DNA of 64,000 nt from Pseudomonadota bacterium (GTDB lineage Bacteria > Desulfobacterota > Binatia > Binatales > Binataceae), in NCBI GenBank assembly GCA_021325355.1, contig JAJPHI010000020.1:124001-188000 (forward strand), given 5' to 3'. Positions 10,018 through 18,195 of the stretch are shown here, piece after piece. Numbering within the stretch: the stretch's first letter is position 1; each line of letters starts with the position of its first letter. Both the position numbers and the translations under genes were made by a program. The notes under the pieces were generated by a model. That model was not told where the DNA came from. It made no database searches and saw only the letters and a program-made list of their open reading frames with translations.

Positions 10018-11829
10018 CTAGCCGGCTGCCGCCGTGCGCGCTTCGATCAGATTGCGGATGGTTGCCGCGAGCTCGACCAGCTCGACCGGCTTGACGACGT
10101 GACAATCGAAACCGCCGGCAAGGATCCGCACCTTGTCATCGACCCGCCCATAGGCGGTCAGCGCGATCAGCGGGACCCGCCGATGGGGTGTAGTTGCCTG
10201 TTCGCGCTTGCGCAATTCCCGCGCGAAGTAATAGCCGTCCTGCACCGGCATCTCGATATCCGCAATGACGAGGTCGGGAGCCATCATGTCAAGCCGCCGA
10301 AGCGCCTCCTGCGCGGAGTACTCGGCGCTGACCATTGCCCCCAGGGAACCGAGGAAATTGGTCAGCGCGTCACAGGCTTCCTTGTCATCATCGACCGCCA
10401 GGATCGTCAGTCCGTCGAGGCGCGGTATCACCGCGATACTTTCCGCCGGACTGACCGTCGGATGCCGTCGGGGTTCGAGCAGGGGGGCGCGCGCCGGCGG
10501 CAGCGGTAAACGCACAATGAAGGTGCTCCCTTTACCCGCGCCCTCGCTATGCGCGACCACGGTGCCGCCGTGGAGCGCGACCAATTCCTTGACGATCGAA
10601 AGCCCCAGACCCATACCCCGGCGATTCTCCGGATCGGCCTGATGCCAGAAGCGATCGAAGATGAACGAGAGATCCCGCGGCTCGATACCTTTGCCGTTGT
10701 CGGCGACGACAATCTCGATATGGGAGTTGATCCGCTCGAGCCGCACCTGGATACGGCCGCCCTTGGGCGTAAACTTGACGGCGTTGGACAGCAGGTTCCA
10801 CATCACCTGCTCGAGGCGCTTCGGGTCGCCGGCGATAAGACCGACCTTGGGATCGATCAGCTCCTGCACCGTGATCGCTTTCGCTTCGGCGGCCAGGCGG
10901 ATGGATTCCAGCGCCGCGCGCACCACCTCCGCCGGATCGGTTGCCTGCACGTCCAGCCGCATGCGGCCGCTTTCGAGCCGCGCCACGTCGAGCAGGTCTT
11001 CGATCAACTGCGCCTGGGCCCGTGCCGCCCGGCCGATCGAATCGACCCGCCGCCGCACCTCGTCGGAAAGGCTCTGGTTCGCTTGCAGCACGCCGGTCAG
11101 CAGCATGATCGAGTTGAGCGGATTGCGCAGCTCGTGCGACACCGTGGCGAGGAAGATATCCTTGCTGCGATTCGCCTCTTCCGCGCGCGCCAGCGCGCCC
11201 CTGAATTGGGCGCTCGCCCGCGTGATCTCCCGCCATCCGACATAAGCCAGGATGCCGGCAACCAATAGCGCGAGGAGCGGCACCAGCAACGTCGTCAGGC
11301 TTTCCGAGACGTTGAGGCTCGCGGCGCGTTGCGCCAGCAGATGATTTTCCTCGCCGGCCATCTCGTCGAAAATCGCCGACAGCGCGAGGAGCTGATCGTT
11401 CAACTGACCGAGCGCCTCGGGCGCGCCGACTCCCGCGGGCTTCTGCGCGATAAGGGCGCGGATCGCCGCGAACCACTCGCCCTTCAATCCGCCCAGCTCG
11501 ACCACTCGCTGCACCTGTTGCGGATTGTCGCTGATTAACGTCGAGAGCCCGTACAGATCGTCATCGACCTTGCTCTCCGCATGCGCCATCACGGTCAGGT
11601 AGCGTTTGTCCCCGGTCAGCCAGTAGGAGCGGAAGGGGACGAGGACTTTGAACGTATCGGTCTGCGCGTCCCGGACCGCGGCGATTACCTGGTAGGTGTG
11701 ATTGACCAGGGCCGTGCGGCCGGCCTGCACGCTCACGCGCCACAGCACCACGGCCGCCACCAGGGCCAGCGCCGCAAAGGGGGCAACATAGCCTATGCGC
11801 ACCGCGCGGCGAAAACTGTTATCCGGCAT
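10018..11829 (-). CDS. hybrid sensor histidine kinase / response regulator with CHASE3-like sensor
   Basis: 603 residues. Order: TM1 (about 14-33), an extracytoplasmic helical CHASE3-like domain (about 34-178, containing the SYWLTGDKRYL motif), TM2 (about 179-198), a HisKA domain with SHELRNP and phospho-His232, an HATPase domain with N-box NLLSNAVKFTPKGG, DNGKGI and GLGLSI (about 341-445), and a C-terminal receiver domain (about 474-597) with acidic residues at AVDDD, phospho-Asp524 and Lys in VVKPVE. Phosphate would pass from His232 to Asp524 and on to an HPt partner not present here. No response-regulator gene is adjacent. It is divergent from the acyl-CoA dehydrogenase operon, across a 189-bp region that holds inverted repeats. 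Confidence 0.92.
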   Translation of the reverse strand: MPDNSFRRAVRIGYVAPFAALALVAAVVLWRVSVQAGRTALVNHTYQVIAAVRDAQTDTFKVLVPFRSYWLTGDKRYLTVMAHAESKVDDDLYGLSTLISDNPQQVQRVVELGGLKGEWFAAIRALIAQKPAGVGAPEALGQLNDQLLALSAIFDEMAGEENHLLAQRAASLNVSESLTTLLVPLLALLVAGILAYVGWREITRASAQFRGALARAEEANRSKDIFLATVSHELRNPLNSIMLLTGVLQANQSLSDEVRRRVDSIGRAARAQAQLIEDLLDVARLESGRMRLDVQATDPAEVVRAALESIRLAAEAKAITVQELIDPKVGLIAGDPKRLEQVMWNLLSNAVKFTPKGGRIQVRLERINSHIEIVVADNGKGIEPRDLSFIFDRFWHQADPENRRGMGLGLSIVKELVALHGGTVVAHSEGAGKGSTFIVRLPLPPARAPLLEPRRHPTVSPAESIAVIPRLDGLTILAVDDDKEACDALTNFLGSLGAMVSAEYSAQEALRRLDMMAPDLVIADIEMPVQDGYYFARELRKREQATTPHRRVPLIALTAYGRVDDKVRILAGGFDCHVVKPVELVELAATIRNLIEARTAAAG

Positions 11830-11850
11830 ACCCGGGCAAGACCCCCGAAC

Positions 11851-11928
11851 CTGTTAGGAAGCTAGAGTTATCTCTGCGCGGAAACAATCCGTATCGCCCA
11901 GGCCGCATTGCATTTTGCAATCTAACAG
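11851..11928. promoter_or_regulatory. possible operator region with nested inverted repeats
   Basis: In the divergent spacer between the kinase and the acyl-CoA dehydrogenase genes, CTGTTAG (11851-11857) is mirrored by CTAACAG (11922-11928), and ATTGCAtttTGCAAT (11907-11921) directly abuts the second copy. This is an unusually AT-rich patch for the window. A TetR- or FadR-like operator is possible; no regulator gene is present to support it. Confidence 0.3.
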
Positions 11929-12018
11929 ATGGCGCCGCGCTCCGCCCCTACCCGCCCTTTGACCGCGACGATAGCTTCACGGCAGACTGCTCAGGCCTGC
12001 TGGTGACGAGGACCTGCG

Positions 12019-13161
12019 ATGAAGACACCTTTTTTCGATGCCCGCATGGATTTTCCGGAGATGGAGCGGACCCGCGCCGAAATCCGCGAGTTTCTCGCCC
12101 GCGATCCCGCCACCAAGACACCCCATGCCGATTCCTGGAGCCACTTCGACCCGGAATTCAGCCGCCGACTCGGCGCCGCCGGTTTCATCGGCATGACCTG
12201 GCCGAAACGCTACGGCGGCCATGAGCGGAGTTCGCTCGAACGCTACGTCGTCGTCGAAGAGCTGCTGGCGGCCGGTGCGCCGTCGGCCGCTCATTGGATC
12301 GCCGATCGCCAGACCGGACCGCAACTGCTCCGCTTCGGCACCGAAGCGCAGAAGCAGGACATCCTGCCGCGGATCGCGCGCGGCGAATGCTACTGCTCGA
12401 TCGGCATGAGTGAGCCGGATAGCGGCTCTGACCTCGCCAGCGTCCGCACGCGCGCCCGCCGTGACGGTGACACCTGGGTCATCAACGGGCGCAAGATCTG
12501 GACTTCGTATGCCCATCGCTCGCATTACGTCCTGATGCTCTGCCGCACCGGCGAAGACCCCGCGGCGCGCCAACAGGGACTGAGCCAGATCCTCGTTCCG
12601 CTCGACGCCTCGGGCCTCACGATCCGCCCGATTATCAACATGGCCGGCGACCACGACTTCAATGAGCTGCTTTTCGAAGACGTGCGGGTGCCCGCCGACG
12701 CCCTCCTCGGTCAGGAGGGCCAGGGCTGGAACCAGGTCATCAGCGAACTCGCCTTCGAGCGCAGCGGTCCCGAACGCTTCCTTTCCTCGTTCGTGCTGCT
12801 CGAAGCCTTCGTCGAACGTGCGCGCCGCGAGCCCTCGGCGGACGCCGCGATGCTCATCGGCTCGCTGATTGCGCGACTCGCGCCGCTGCGCGGCATGTCG
12901 ATGTCGATCGCGGTCCAGCTCGGACGCGGCGAACAGCCGAACTTCGAAGCGGCGCTGGTCAAGGAGACCGGTTCGCTGTTCGAGCAGGACCTCGCCGAAC
13001 TGATCATGCGTGAAGTCGTGCCCGCCGCCGACCTCACCTCTGCCGATAAATTCCAGCGCCTGCTGGCCGAAGCGGTGCTGCATGCGCCGTCGTTCTCGAT
13101 TCGCGGCGGCACGCGGGAGATTTTGCGCGGCATTATCGCACGAGAATTGGGGCTTCGCTGA
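12019..13161 (+). CDS. acyl-CoA dehydrogenase, subunit carrying the putative catalytic Glu
   Basis: 380 residues; oxidises an acyl-CoA to the 2,3-enoyl-CoA with FAD. Seen: N-terminal helical domain, GFIGMTWPKRYGG, flavin-contact stretch SIGMSEPDSGSDLASVRTRA (near 131-150), GRKIWTSYA, then FERSGPERF (near 250-258), whose Glu occupies the place of the catalytic base in one branch of the family, and a C-terminal SIRGGTREILRGIIARELGL. The usual second-subunit FAD motifs (RKQFG and QxxGGxG) are missing, whereas the next gene has them. This suggests a heteromeric enzyme like the alpha2-beta2 acyl-CoA dehydrogenases of steroid side-chain breakdown. ATG 12019 follows a GAGGA ribosome site. The stop overlaps the next start. 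Confidence 0.88.
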   Translation: MKTPFFDARMDFPEMERTRAEIREFLARDPATKTPHADSWSHFDPEFSRRLGAAGFIGMTWPKRYGGHERSSLERYVVVEELLAAGAPSAAHWIADRQTGPQLLRFGTEAQKQDILPRIARGECYCSIGMSEPDSGSDLASVRTRARRDGDTWVINGRKIWTSYAHRSHYVLMLCRTGEDPAARQQGLSQILVPLDASGLTIRPIINMAGDHDFNELLFEDVRVPADALLGQEGQGWNQVISELAFERSGPERFLSSFVLLEAFVERARREPSADAAMLIGSLIARLAPLRGMSMSIAVQLGRGEQPNFEAALVKETGSLFEQDLAELIMREVVPAADLTSADKFQRLLAEAVLHAPSFSIRGGTREILRGIIARELGLR

Positions 13162-14183
13162 TGAGTGAAATCACGCTGATTGAAGAAACCGCCCGCCGCA
13201 CTATCGCCGACGGCCTAACGCCCGCCGTCATCGAAGCCGCCGAGCACGGCGCCTGGGCGGGTGAACTCTGGGACCAGTTGGCCGCCCAGGGTCTGCTGCA
13301 ACCCGCCGCGATCGCCCAGGACGCCGCCGAAGCGCTCGAAATCGAGGCCGCCGTCATCCGCGCGATCACCGCGGCGGCCACTCCCCTGCCGGTGGTCGAG
13401 ACGATTCTCGCCGGCGCCTTCCTTGTCCAGCATCGCCTCGAGGTTCCTGCGGCGCCCTTGTCGCTGGCTGCCTTCGACGACTCGGACCGTCTGAGTCTCA
13501 CTAACGGTCGCGTCTCGGGTCGGCTCGCGCGCGTCCCCTGGGGCCGCGACGTCGCCGCCGTGGTTGCGGTCGCCGGCGACTGCCTGCTCCTCCTCGAGAC
13601 CCGCTCGGCAAATCCGAGCCGCGGCCTCAATATGGCTAACGAGCCACGCGATACGCTCGAGTTCAAGGAGGCCACCCCACTCGCCCGGGCGACCGGGGTC
13701 GATTCCGATGCGCTCCTTGCGCGATGCGCCGCGGCGCGCGCGCTGCAACTCGCCGAAGCCGCAGCGCGGGTGCTCGAACTGACGGTCGAGTACGCGGCGA
13801 ATCGCAAGCAGTTCGGCCGGCCGATCGGCAACTTTCAGGCGATCCAGCATCAGATCGCCGCCGCAGCTAGCGAGGTCGCCTCTGCGCGCGTCGCCGCCCA
13901 ACAGGCGCGGCTCGCGCTGGCCGCCGGCAAAAACGCGCTGATGGCGTGCGCGATCGCCAAGGCCCGCGCCAACGACGCCGCCGCCGCCGTCGCGCGCATG
14001 GGCCATCAGGTGCACGGCGCCATCGGCTTCACCCAGGAATATCAGCTCCATCGTTACACGCGACGCATCCAATCGTGGCGCCACGAGTTCGGCGCTTCGG
14101 CTTATTGGAATCGACGGATTGGTGAATTGATCCTGCGCGATGGCGAGCGTTCGGTATGGTCGATTCTGACCGCAACCGCCTAG
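13161..14183 (+). CDS. acyl-CoA dehydrogenase, partner subunit
   Basis: 340 residues, shorter than the typical 380. The N-terminal and middle domains are divergent and the flavin-contact WxxS/T stretch is not evident, but the C-terminal domain is well kept: RKQFGRPIGNFQAIQH (near 213-228) with the Arg that contacts FAD across a dimer interface, and QVHGAIGFTQEYQLHRYTRR (near 282-301). It lacks an obvious catalytic Glu. It starts one base inside the stop of the previous gene (TGATG at 13159-13163), so the two are co-translated. The complementary loss of motifs supports one heteromeric enzyme made of both products. The physiological substrate is unknown. Confidence 0.85.
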   Translation: MSEITLIEETARRTIADGLTPAVIEAAEHGAWAGELWDQLAAQGLLQPAAIAQDAAEALEIEAAVIRAITAAATPLPVVETILAGAFLVQHRLEVPAAPLSLAAFDDSDRLSLTNGRVSGRLARVPWGRDVAAVVAVAGDCLLLLETRSANPSRGLNMANEPRDTLEFKEATPLARATGVDSDALLARCAAARALQLAEAAARVLELTVEYAANRKQFGRPIGNFQAIQHQIAAAASEVASARVAAQQARLALAAGKNALMACAIAKARANDAAAAVARMGHQVHGAIGFTQEYQLHRYTRRIQSWRHEFGASAYWNRRIGELILRDGERSVWSILTATA

Positions 14184-14284
14184 CGCGACGGCCAAAAACT
14201 CGGCGGCGAGGGGCGCGGCGAAGCCCTTCGGCGAGTCCGGTGGCGCGCTCTAGCAGGAGCTGAAGCACGGCGAGGCTCTGCTTT

Positions 14285-15184
14285 ATGGAACGGCGGCGGC
14301 TGGGCAAAACCGGGATGGAAGTCAGCGTGCTCGGCTTCGGTGCGTCCGAAATCGGCTACGAGCATGCCCCGCCGGCGACCGTTGAGCGACTGCTCGGCGG
14401 CGCCCTCGACGCCGGCCTCAACCTGATCGACACCGCCGCCTGTTATGCCGATAGCGAAGATCTGGTGGGTCGCGCGATCGGCCATCGCCGCGGCGAGGTC
14501 TTCCTGATGACCAAATGCGGACACGCCGGCGCCGAATTCAATCTCCCCGATTGGTCGCCGTCGCTCATCGTGCGCAGTATCGAACGCAGCCTCAAACGCC
14601 TGCGCACCGACTACCTCGACGTCGTCCAGCTCCATAGTTGCGACAGCGCCACGCTCCGCGACGGTTCGGTCATTGCCGAACTGCAGCGTGCGCGCGATCG
14701 CGGTCTGACGCGCTTCATCGGTTACAGCGGCGACAGCGATGACGCGATCGCGGCGATCAGGTTGGAAGTCTTCGACACCCTGCAGATTTCCATCAATATC
14801 GCCGACCAGGAGGCGCTCGAACGCGTGCTGCCGCTCGCCCGCGAACGTGATCTCGGCGTCATCGCCAAGCGGCCGATCGCCAATGCCGCATGGCTCGGCG
14901 GACGGTTCGGCGGCGACCTTTATTCCCTCCCGTATCGCCGCCGCCTGCGCAAGCTGGCATACGGTTTTCTCAAAAGCCCGCCGCAGGAGGCGGTGGCGAC
15001 GGCTTTGCGCTTCACCCTGACCGCACCCGGCGTGCATACCGCGATCGTCGGAACGAAGCGCCCCTCGCGATGGGAACACAATGCGAGGCTCGCCGCGCGC
15101 GGACCGCTGCCGGATTCGGAATATGAAGCGATTCGCGCCCGTTGGCGTATGGTGGCGGCGCCGGATTGGACGGGACAGCGATGA
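14285..15184 (+). CDS. aldo/keto reductase
   Basis: 299 residues; NAD(P)H-dependent reduction of a carbonyl substrate, cytoplasmic TIM barrel. It opens with the usual RRRLGKTGMEVSVLGFGAS. The catalytic tetrad is present: Asp49 and Tyr54 in DTAACYADSE, Lys77 in MTKCG, and His117 in VVQLHSCD. The cofactor-end motif GVIAKRPIANAAW and the late TAPGVHTAIVGTKR are also typical of the subfamily that acts on small aldehydes or sugars. Its stop overlaps the next start as ATGA at 15181-15184, coupling it to endonuclease III. The 101 bases upstream, after the acyl-CoA dehydrogenase, hold nothing I recognise. Confidence 0.85.
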   Translation: MERRRLGKTGMEVSVLGFGASEIGYEHAPPATVERLLGGALDAGLNLIDTAACYADSEDLVGRAIGHRRGEVFLMTKCGHAGAEFNLPDWSPSLIVRSIERSLKRLRTDYLDVVQLHSCDSATLRDGSVIAELQRARDRGLTRFIGYSGDSDDAIAAIRLEVFDTLQISINIADQEALERVLPLARERDLGVIAKRPIANAAWLGGRFGGDLYSLPYRRRLRKLAYGFLKSPPQEAVATALRFTLTAPGVHTAIVGTKRPSRWEHNARLAARGPLPDSEYEAIRARWRMVAAPDWTGQR

Positions 15185-15876
15185 GTCCGACGCCGCGCCG
15201 TCCAATTGGCTCGCGCGCCCAGGCGGCGCGCCGCGAAACTCCCCAGGATTTGGCGGCGCGCGCTCAGCGGCTTGCCGCCACTCTCGCCGAACTCTACCCC
15301 GACGCGCGCATCAGCCTCGATTTTTCGACGCCCTGGGAGTGCCTCGTCGCGACCATCCTCTCGGCTCAATGTACGGACGAACGGGTCAACCAGGTCACGC
15401 CCGAGCTGTTCCGCCAGCTTCCTGATATCCCGGCGATGGCGGGGGCGCCCGAGGACAAGGTCCGCGAGCTGATTAAGACCACCGGTTTTTTTCGCCAGAA
15501 GACCCGCGCCCTGCAGGCCGCCGCCCGCGCGCTGCTCGAACGCTTCGACGGCCAGGTTCCGTGCCGCATGGAAGAGCTCGTCACGATTCCCGGCGTCGGT
15601 CGCAAAACCGCCAACGTGCTCCTCGGCCATGTCTTCGGTAAACCCGGGATGGTCGTCGATACGCACGTCCGGCGTCTGGCCTACCGCCTTGGCCTCACGC
15701 GCGAGCGCGACCCGGACAAGATCGAGCTCGAACTTCAGCGACTGCTCCCGCCTGAACAATGGACCGCCTTCTCGATGGCGCTGATCCTGCACGGTCGCCG
15801 GATCTGTTCGGCGCGCAATCCCCAGTGCGAGGCGTGTGCGCTGCGGCCCGATTGCCCGCGGGTAGGCCTTGCCTGA
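15181..15876 (+). CDS. nth: endonuclease III
   Basis: 231 residues. DNA glycosylase/AP lyase that removes oxidised pyrimidines. Seen: helix-hairpin-helix LVTIPGVGRKTANVL with catalytic Lys142, catalytic Asp160 in VVDTHVRRLA, and the iron-sulfur loop C209-x6-C216-x2-C219-x5-C225. I chose ATG 15181, which overlaps the aldo/keto reductase stop, instead of an in-frame ATG at 15142 inside the previous gene; the chosen start gives a normal basic N terminus (MSPTPRRPIGSR). Confidence 0.93.
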   Translation: MSPTPRRPIGSRAQAARRETPQDLAARAQRLAATLAELYPDARISLDFSTPWECLVATILSAQCTDERVNQVTPELFRQLPDIPAMAGAPEDKVRELIKTTGFFRQKTRALQAAARALLERFDGQVPCRMEELVTIPGVGRKTANVLLGHVFGKPGMVVDTHVRRLAYRLGLTRERDPDKIELELQRLLPPEQWTAFSMALILHGRRICSARNPQCEACALRPDCPRVGLA

Positions 15877-15948
15877 AGTCCCCGCCGCCGGCTTTCTGAA
15901 GCCCTCCAGCCTGAGCTAAACTGCTTCGTTCAACCACCCTGGTGGACG

Positions 15949-17112
15949 ATGCGGATTTATCTCGACAGTAACGCGGGGGCGCGTCTCCGCCCCGCGGCGG
16001 CTCACGCGATGGCGGAGTTTTTCCGCGCCGAGTCGGCGCATGGGAATCCCGCCTCGATCCATCGAGCGGGACAGCGCGCGCGCCGCGAATTGGAACGCGC
16101 CCGCGCCGCCGTAGCCGCGCTCATCGAAGCGCCGCCGCGCGCGCTGGTCTTCACCAGCGGCGGGACCGAGGCCAACAATCTGGCGGTTATTGGCGCGGCG
16201 CGCGCCGCCAGTCGCCGCCGCATCATCACCAGCACGATCGAACACTCATCCTTGCTGGCGCCGGTCGCCGAACTGGAGCAGCGGGGCTTCGAGATAATCC
16301 GCGTCGCCCCCGATGGGGACGGGGTAATCGACGCGGACGCGGTCGCGGAGCAAATCGATACCGACACGGCGCTGGTTACCCTGGGCCTCGCCAATGCCGA
16401 GGTGGGAACGATTCAAGAGGTCGCGCCGATCGCCGCCGCGGCCCGGCGCTGCGGCGCCTGCTTCCACCTGGACGCCGCCCAGGCGGCCGGTCGTATCCCC
16501 GTGGTAGTCGATCGCCTGGGATGCGATCTGATGACGCTCAGTGCGCATAAGCTCGGCGGCCCGCCCGGCATCGGAGCCCTGTATGTGCGCCCGGGCACCA
16601 TCCTTGCTCCGCTCATCCTCGGCGGCCCGCAGGAAACGGGTCTTCGCGCCGGCACGCCCAACCTGCCGGGCGCCGTCGGCTTCGGTTGCGCGGCCGAAGA
16701 AGCCCTGCGCTCGCTCGACGCCGAGAGCCGCCAGCTTGACGCGCTGTCGCGGACCCTCCTGCGGAGGCTCCGCGAGGGCATCCCGGGCCTGCGCTTGAAC
16801 GGCCCCATGGAGCGGCGCCTGCCCAATACGCTTAACCTCACTTTCCCCGACGTGCTGGGCGAAACTCTCCTGATGGCGCTCGATCTTGAAGGCGTCGAAG
16901 TTTCAATGGGTTCGGCCTGCGCCGCCGGCGCGGTCGAACCGTCGCACGTGCTGATCGCGATGGGCCGCAGTACCGACGCTGCACGCAGCTCACTGCGGCT
17001 CAGCCTTGACTGGAGCACCACCGCCGAAGAAGTCGGACGCGCGGCCGAGATCATAACGCGAGTCTGGCGCCGCGTCGCCGCGTGCGAACCGCGCCACGAG
17101 GTTAGGCCATGA
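15949..17112 (+). CDS. cysteine desulfurase (NifS/IscS family)
   Basis: 387 residues, PLP enzyme that takes sulfur from cysteine. Seen: TSGGTEANNLAV near 66-77, LDAAQAAG, the PLP-binding Lys201 in SAHKLGGPPG, and the persulfide Cys324 in SMGSACAAG with the SxGSAC context of class I enzymes such as IscS/NifS. The stop overlaps the mnmA start (ATGA at 17109-17112), so the likely job is sulfur supply for tRNA 2-thiolation, and perhaps also Fe-S assembly since no iscU is nearby. Upstream, CCACCctGGTGG overlaps the ribosome-site region. The specific name (iscS or nifS) cannot be fixed from sequence. Confidence 0.92.
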   Translation: MRIYLDSNAGARLRPAAAHAMAEFFRAESAHGNPASIHRAGQRARRELERARAAVAALIEAPPRALVFTSGGTEANNLAVIGAARAASRRRIITSTIEHSSLLAPVAELEQRGFEIIRVAPDGDGVIDADAVAEQIDTDTALVTLGLANAEVGTIQEVAPIAAAARRCGACFHLDAAQAAGRIPVVVDRLGCDLMTLSAHKLGGPPGIGALYVRPGTILAPLILGGPQETGLRAGTPNLPGAVGFGCAAEEALRSLDAESRQLDALSRTLLRRLREGIPGLRLNGPMERRLPNTLNLTFPDVLGETLLMALDLEGVEVSMGSACAAGAVEPSHVLIAMGRSTDAARSSLRLSLDWSTTAEEVGRAAEIITRVWRRVAACEPRHEVRP

Positions 17113-18191
17113 GCCCGCGCGTGCTGGTCGCGATGTCCGGTGGCGTCGATAGCTCCGTTGCCGCGGCCCTCCTCTGCGAGCAGGGTTACGACGTAATCGG
17201 CGTGGCGATGCGGCTCACGCCCGACGACCCGCCGCGCGCCGCGCGCCGCCGCGCCACCTGCTGTTCGCACGACGACTTCGAAGATGCCCGCCGCGTCGCC
17301 GAGTTGCTCGACTTTCCGTTTTACGTGGTCGATCTGCGCGAGGACTTTCGCCGCCGCGTAATCGCCAATTTCGTCGGCGAGTATCTCAACGGCCGGACGC
17401 CGAACCCCTGCGTGATGTGCAATCGGGAGATCAAGTTCGATCGGCTCTGGCAGCGCGCTGCGGCGCTCCAGTGCGCTTTCGTCGCGACCGGCCACTACGC
17501 GCGGATCGAGCGCGACGGCTCCGGCCTCTTTCATCTGAGACGCGCCGCCGACGACACCAAGGATCAATCCTATTTCCTCTTCAACCTCACCCAGACTGAA
17601 CTCGGCCGGACGCTCTTTCCGCTCGGCGCTTTGCGCAAAAGCGAGGTCCGCGCGCGCGCCCGAGCGCTCGGTCTCGTCAACGCCGACAAGCCGGAAAGCC
17701 AGGAGATCTGCTTCGTGCCCGAAGGCGACTACGGCCGCTTCGTCGAGCGTGCGGCACCGGCGGCGCTCCGCCCCGGACCCATCGTGGGCGAAGACGGCGC
17801 GGTCCTCGGCCGCCATCAGGGGATCCATCGCTTCACCATCGGACAGCGGCGCGGCCTCGGCGTCGCCGCCGCTGAGCCGCTCTACGTGCGCGCAATCGAC
17901 GCTGCCACGGGCGCCGTCGAGGTGGCGCCGCTCGACCGCCTGACGGCGCGCGGCCTGATCGCGGACCAGGTGCGCCTCGTCCGCCACCTGCCGACGGAAT
18001 TCGCGGCTGAGATCAGGATTCGCTATCGCCATCCGGGTCTCCCCGCCACCGTGAGGCTCTGCGCCGAGGGCCGCGCCGAGGTTATTCTCGACCGCCCGGG
18101 TCCCGCGATTACCCCCGGTCAAGCCTGTGTCTTTTACCGCGGCGACGAAGTCCTGGGCGGCGGCCTGATCCTGCAGGCGCTGCGAGGTTAA
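17109..18191 (+). CDS. mnmA: tRNA-specific 2-thiouridylase MnmA
   Basis: 360 residues. Thiolates U34 at C2 in tRNA-Lys, Glu and Gln. Seen: PP-loop MSGGVDSSVAAALL at 9-22, catalytic Cys101 in NPCVMCNREIKF, the partner Cys201 in ESQEICFVP, and TIGQRRGLG in the central domain, followed by the beta-barrel C-terminal part. Length and Cys spacing match the E. coli protein. The gene lies directly behind the cysteine desulfurase that would feed it sulfur, and 5 bases ahead of mtaB, forming a compact tRNA-modification operon. Confidence 0.95.
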   Translation: MSPRVLVAMSGGVDSSVAAALLCEQGYDVIGVAMRLTPDDPPRAARRRATCCSHDDFEDARRVAELLDFPFYVVDLREDFRRRVIANFVGEYLNGRTPNPCVMCNREIKFDRLWQRAAALQCAFVATGHYARIERDGSGLFHLRRAADDTKDQSYFLFNLTQTELGRTLFPLGALRKSEVRARARALGLVNADKPESQEICFVPEGDYGRFVERAAPAALRPGPIVGEDGAVLGRHQGIHRFTIGQRRGLGVAAAEPLYVRAIDAATGAVEVAPLDRLTARGLIADQVRLVRHLPTEFAAEIRIRYRHPGLPATVRLCAEGRAEVILDRPGPAITPGQACVFYRGDEVLGGGLILQALRG

Positions 18192-18195
18192 CCGG

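Noticed and set aside
8334-10094. 586-codon open frame antisense to the monooxygenase
   Set aside because: Composition-driven shadow: Arg/Ala-rich, without domains.
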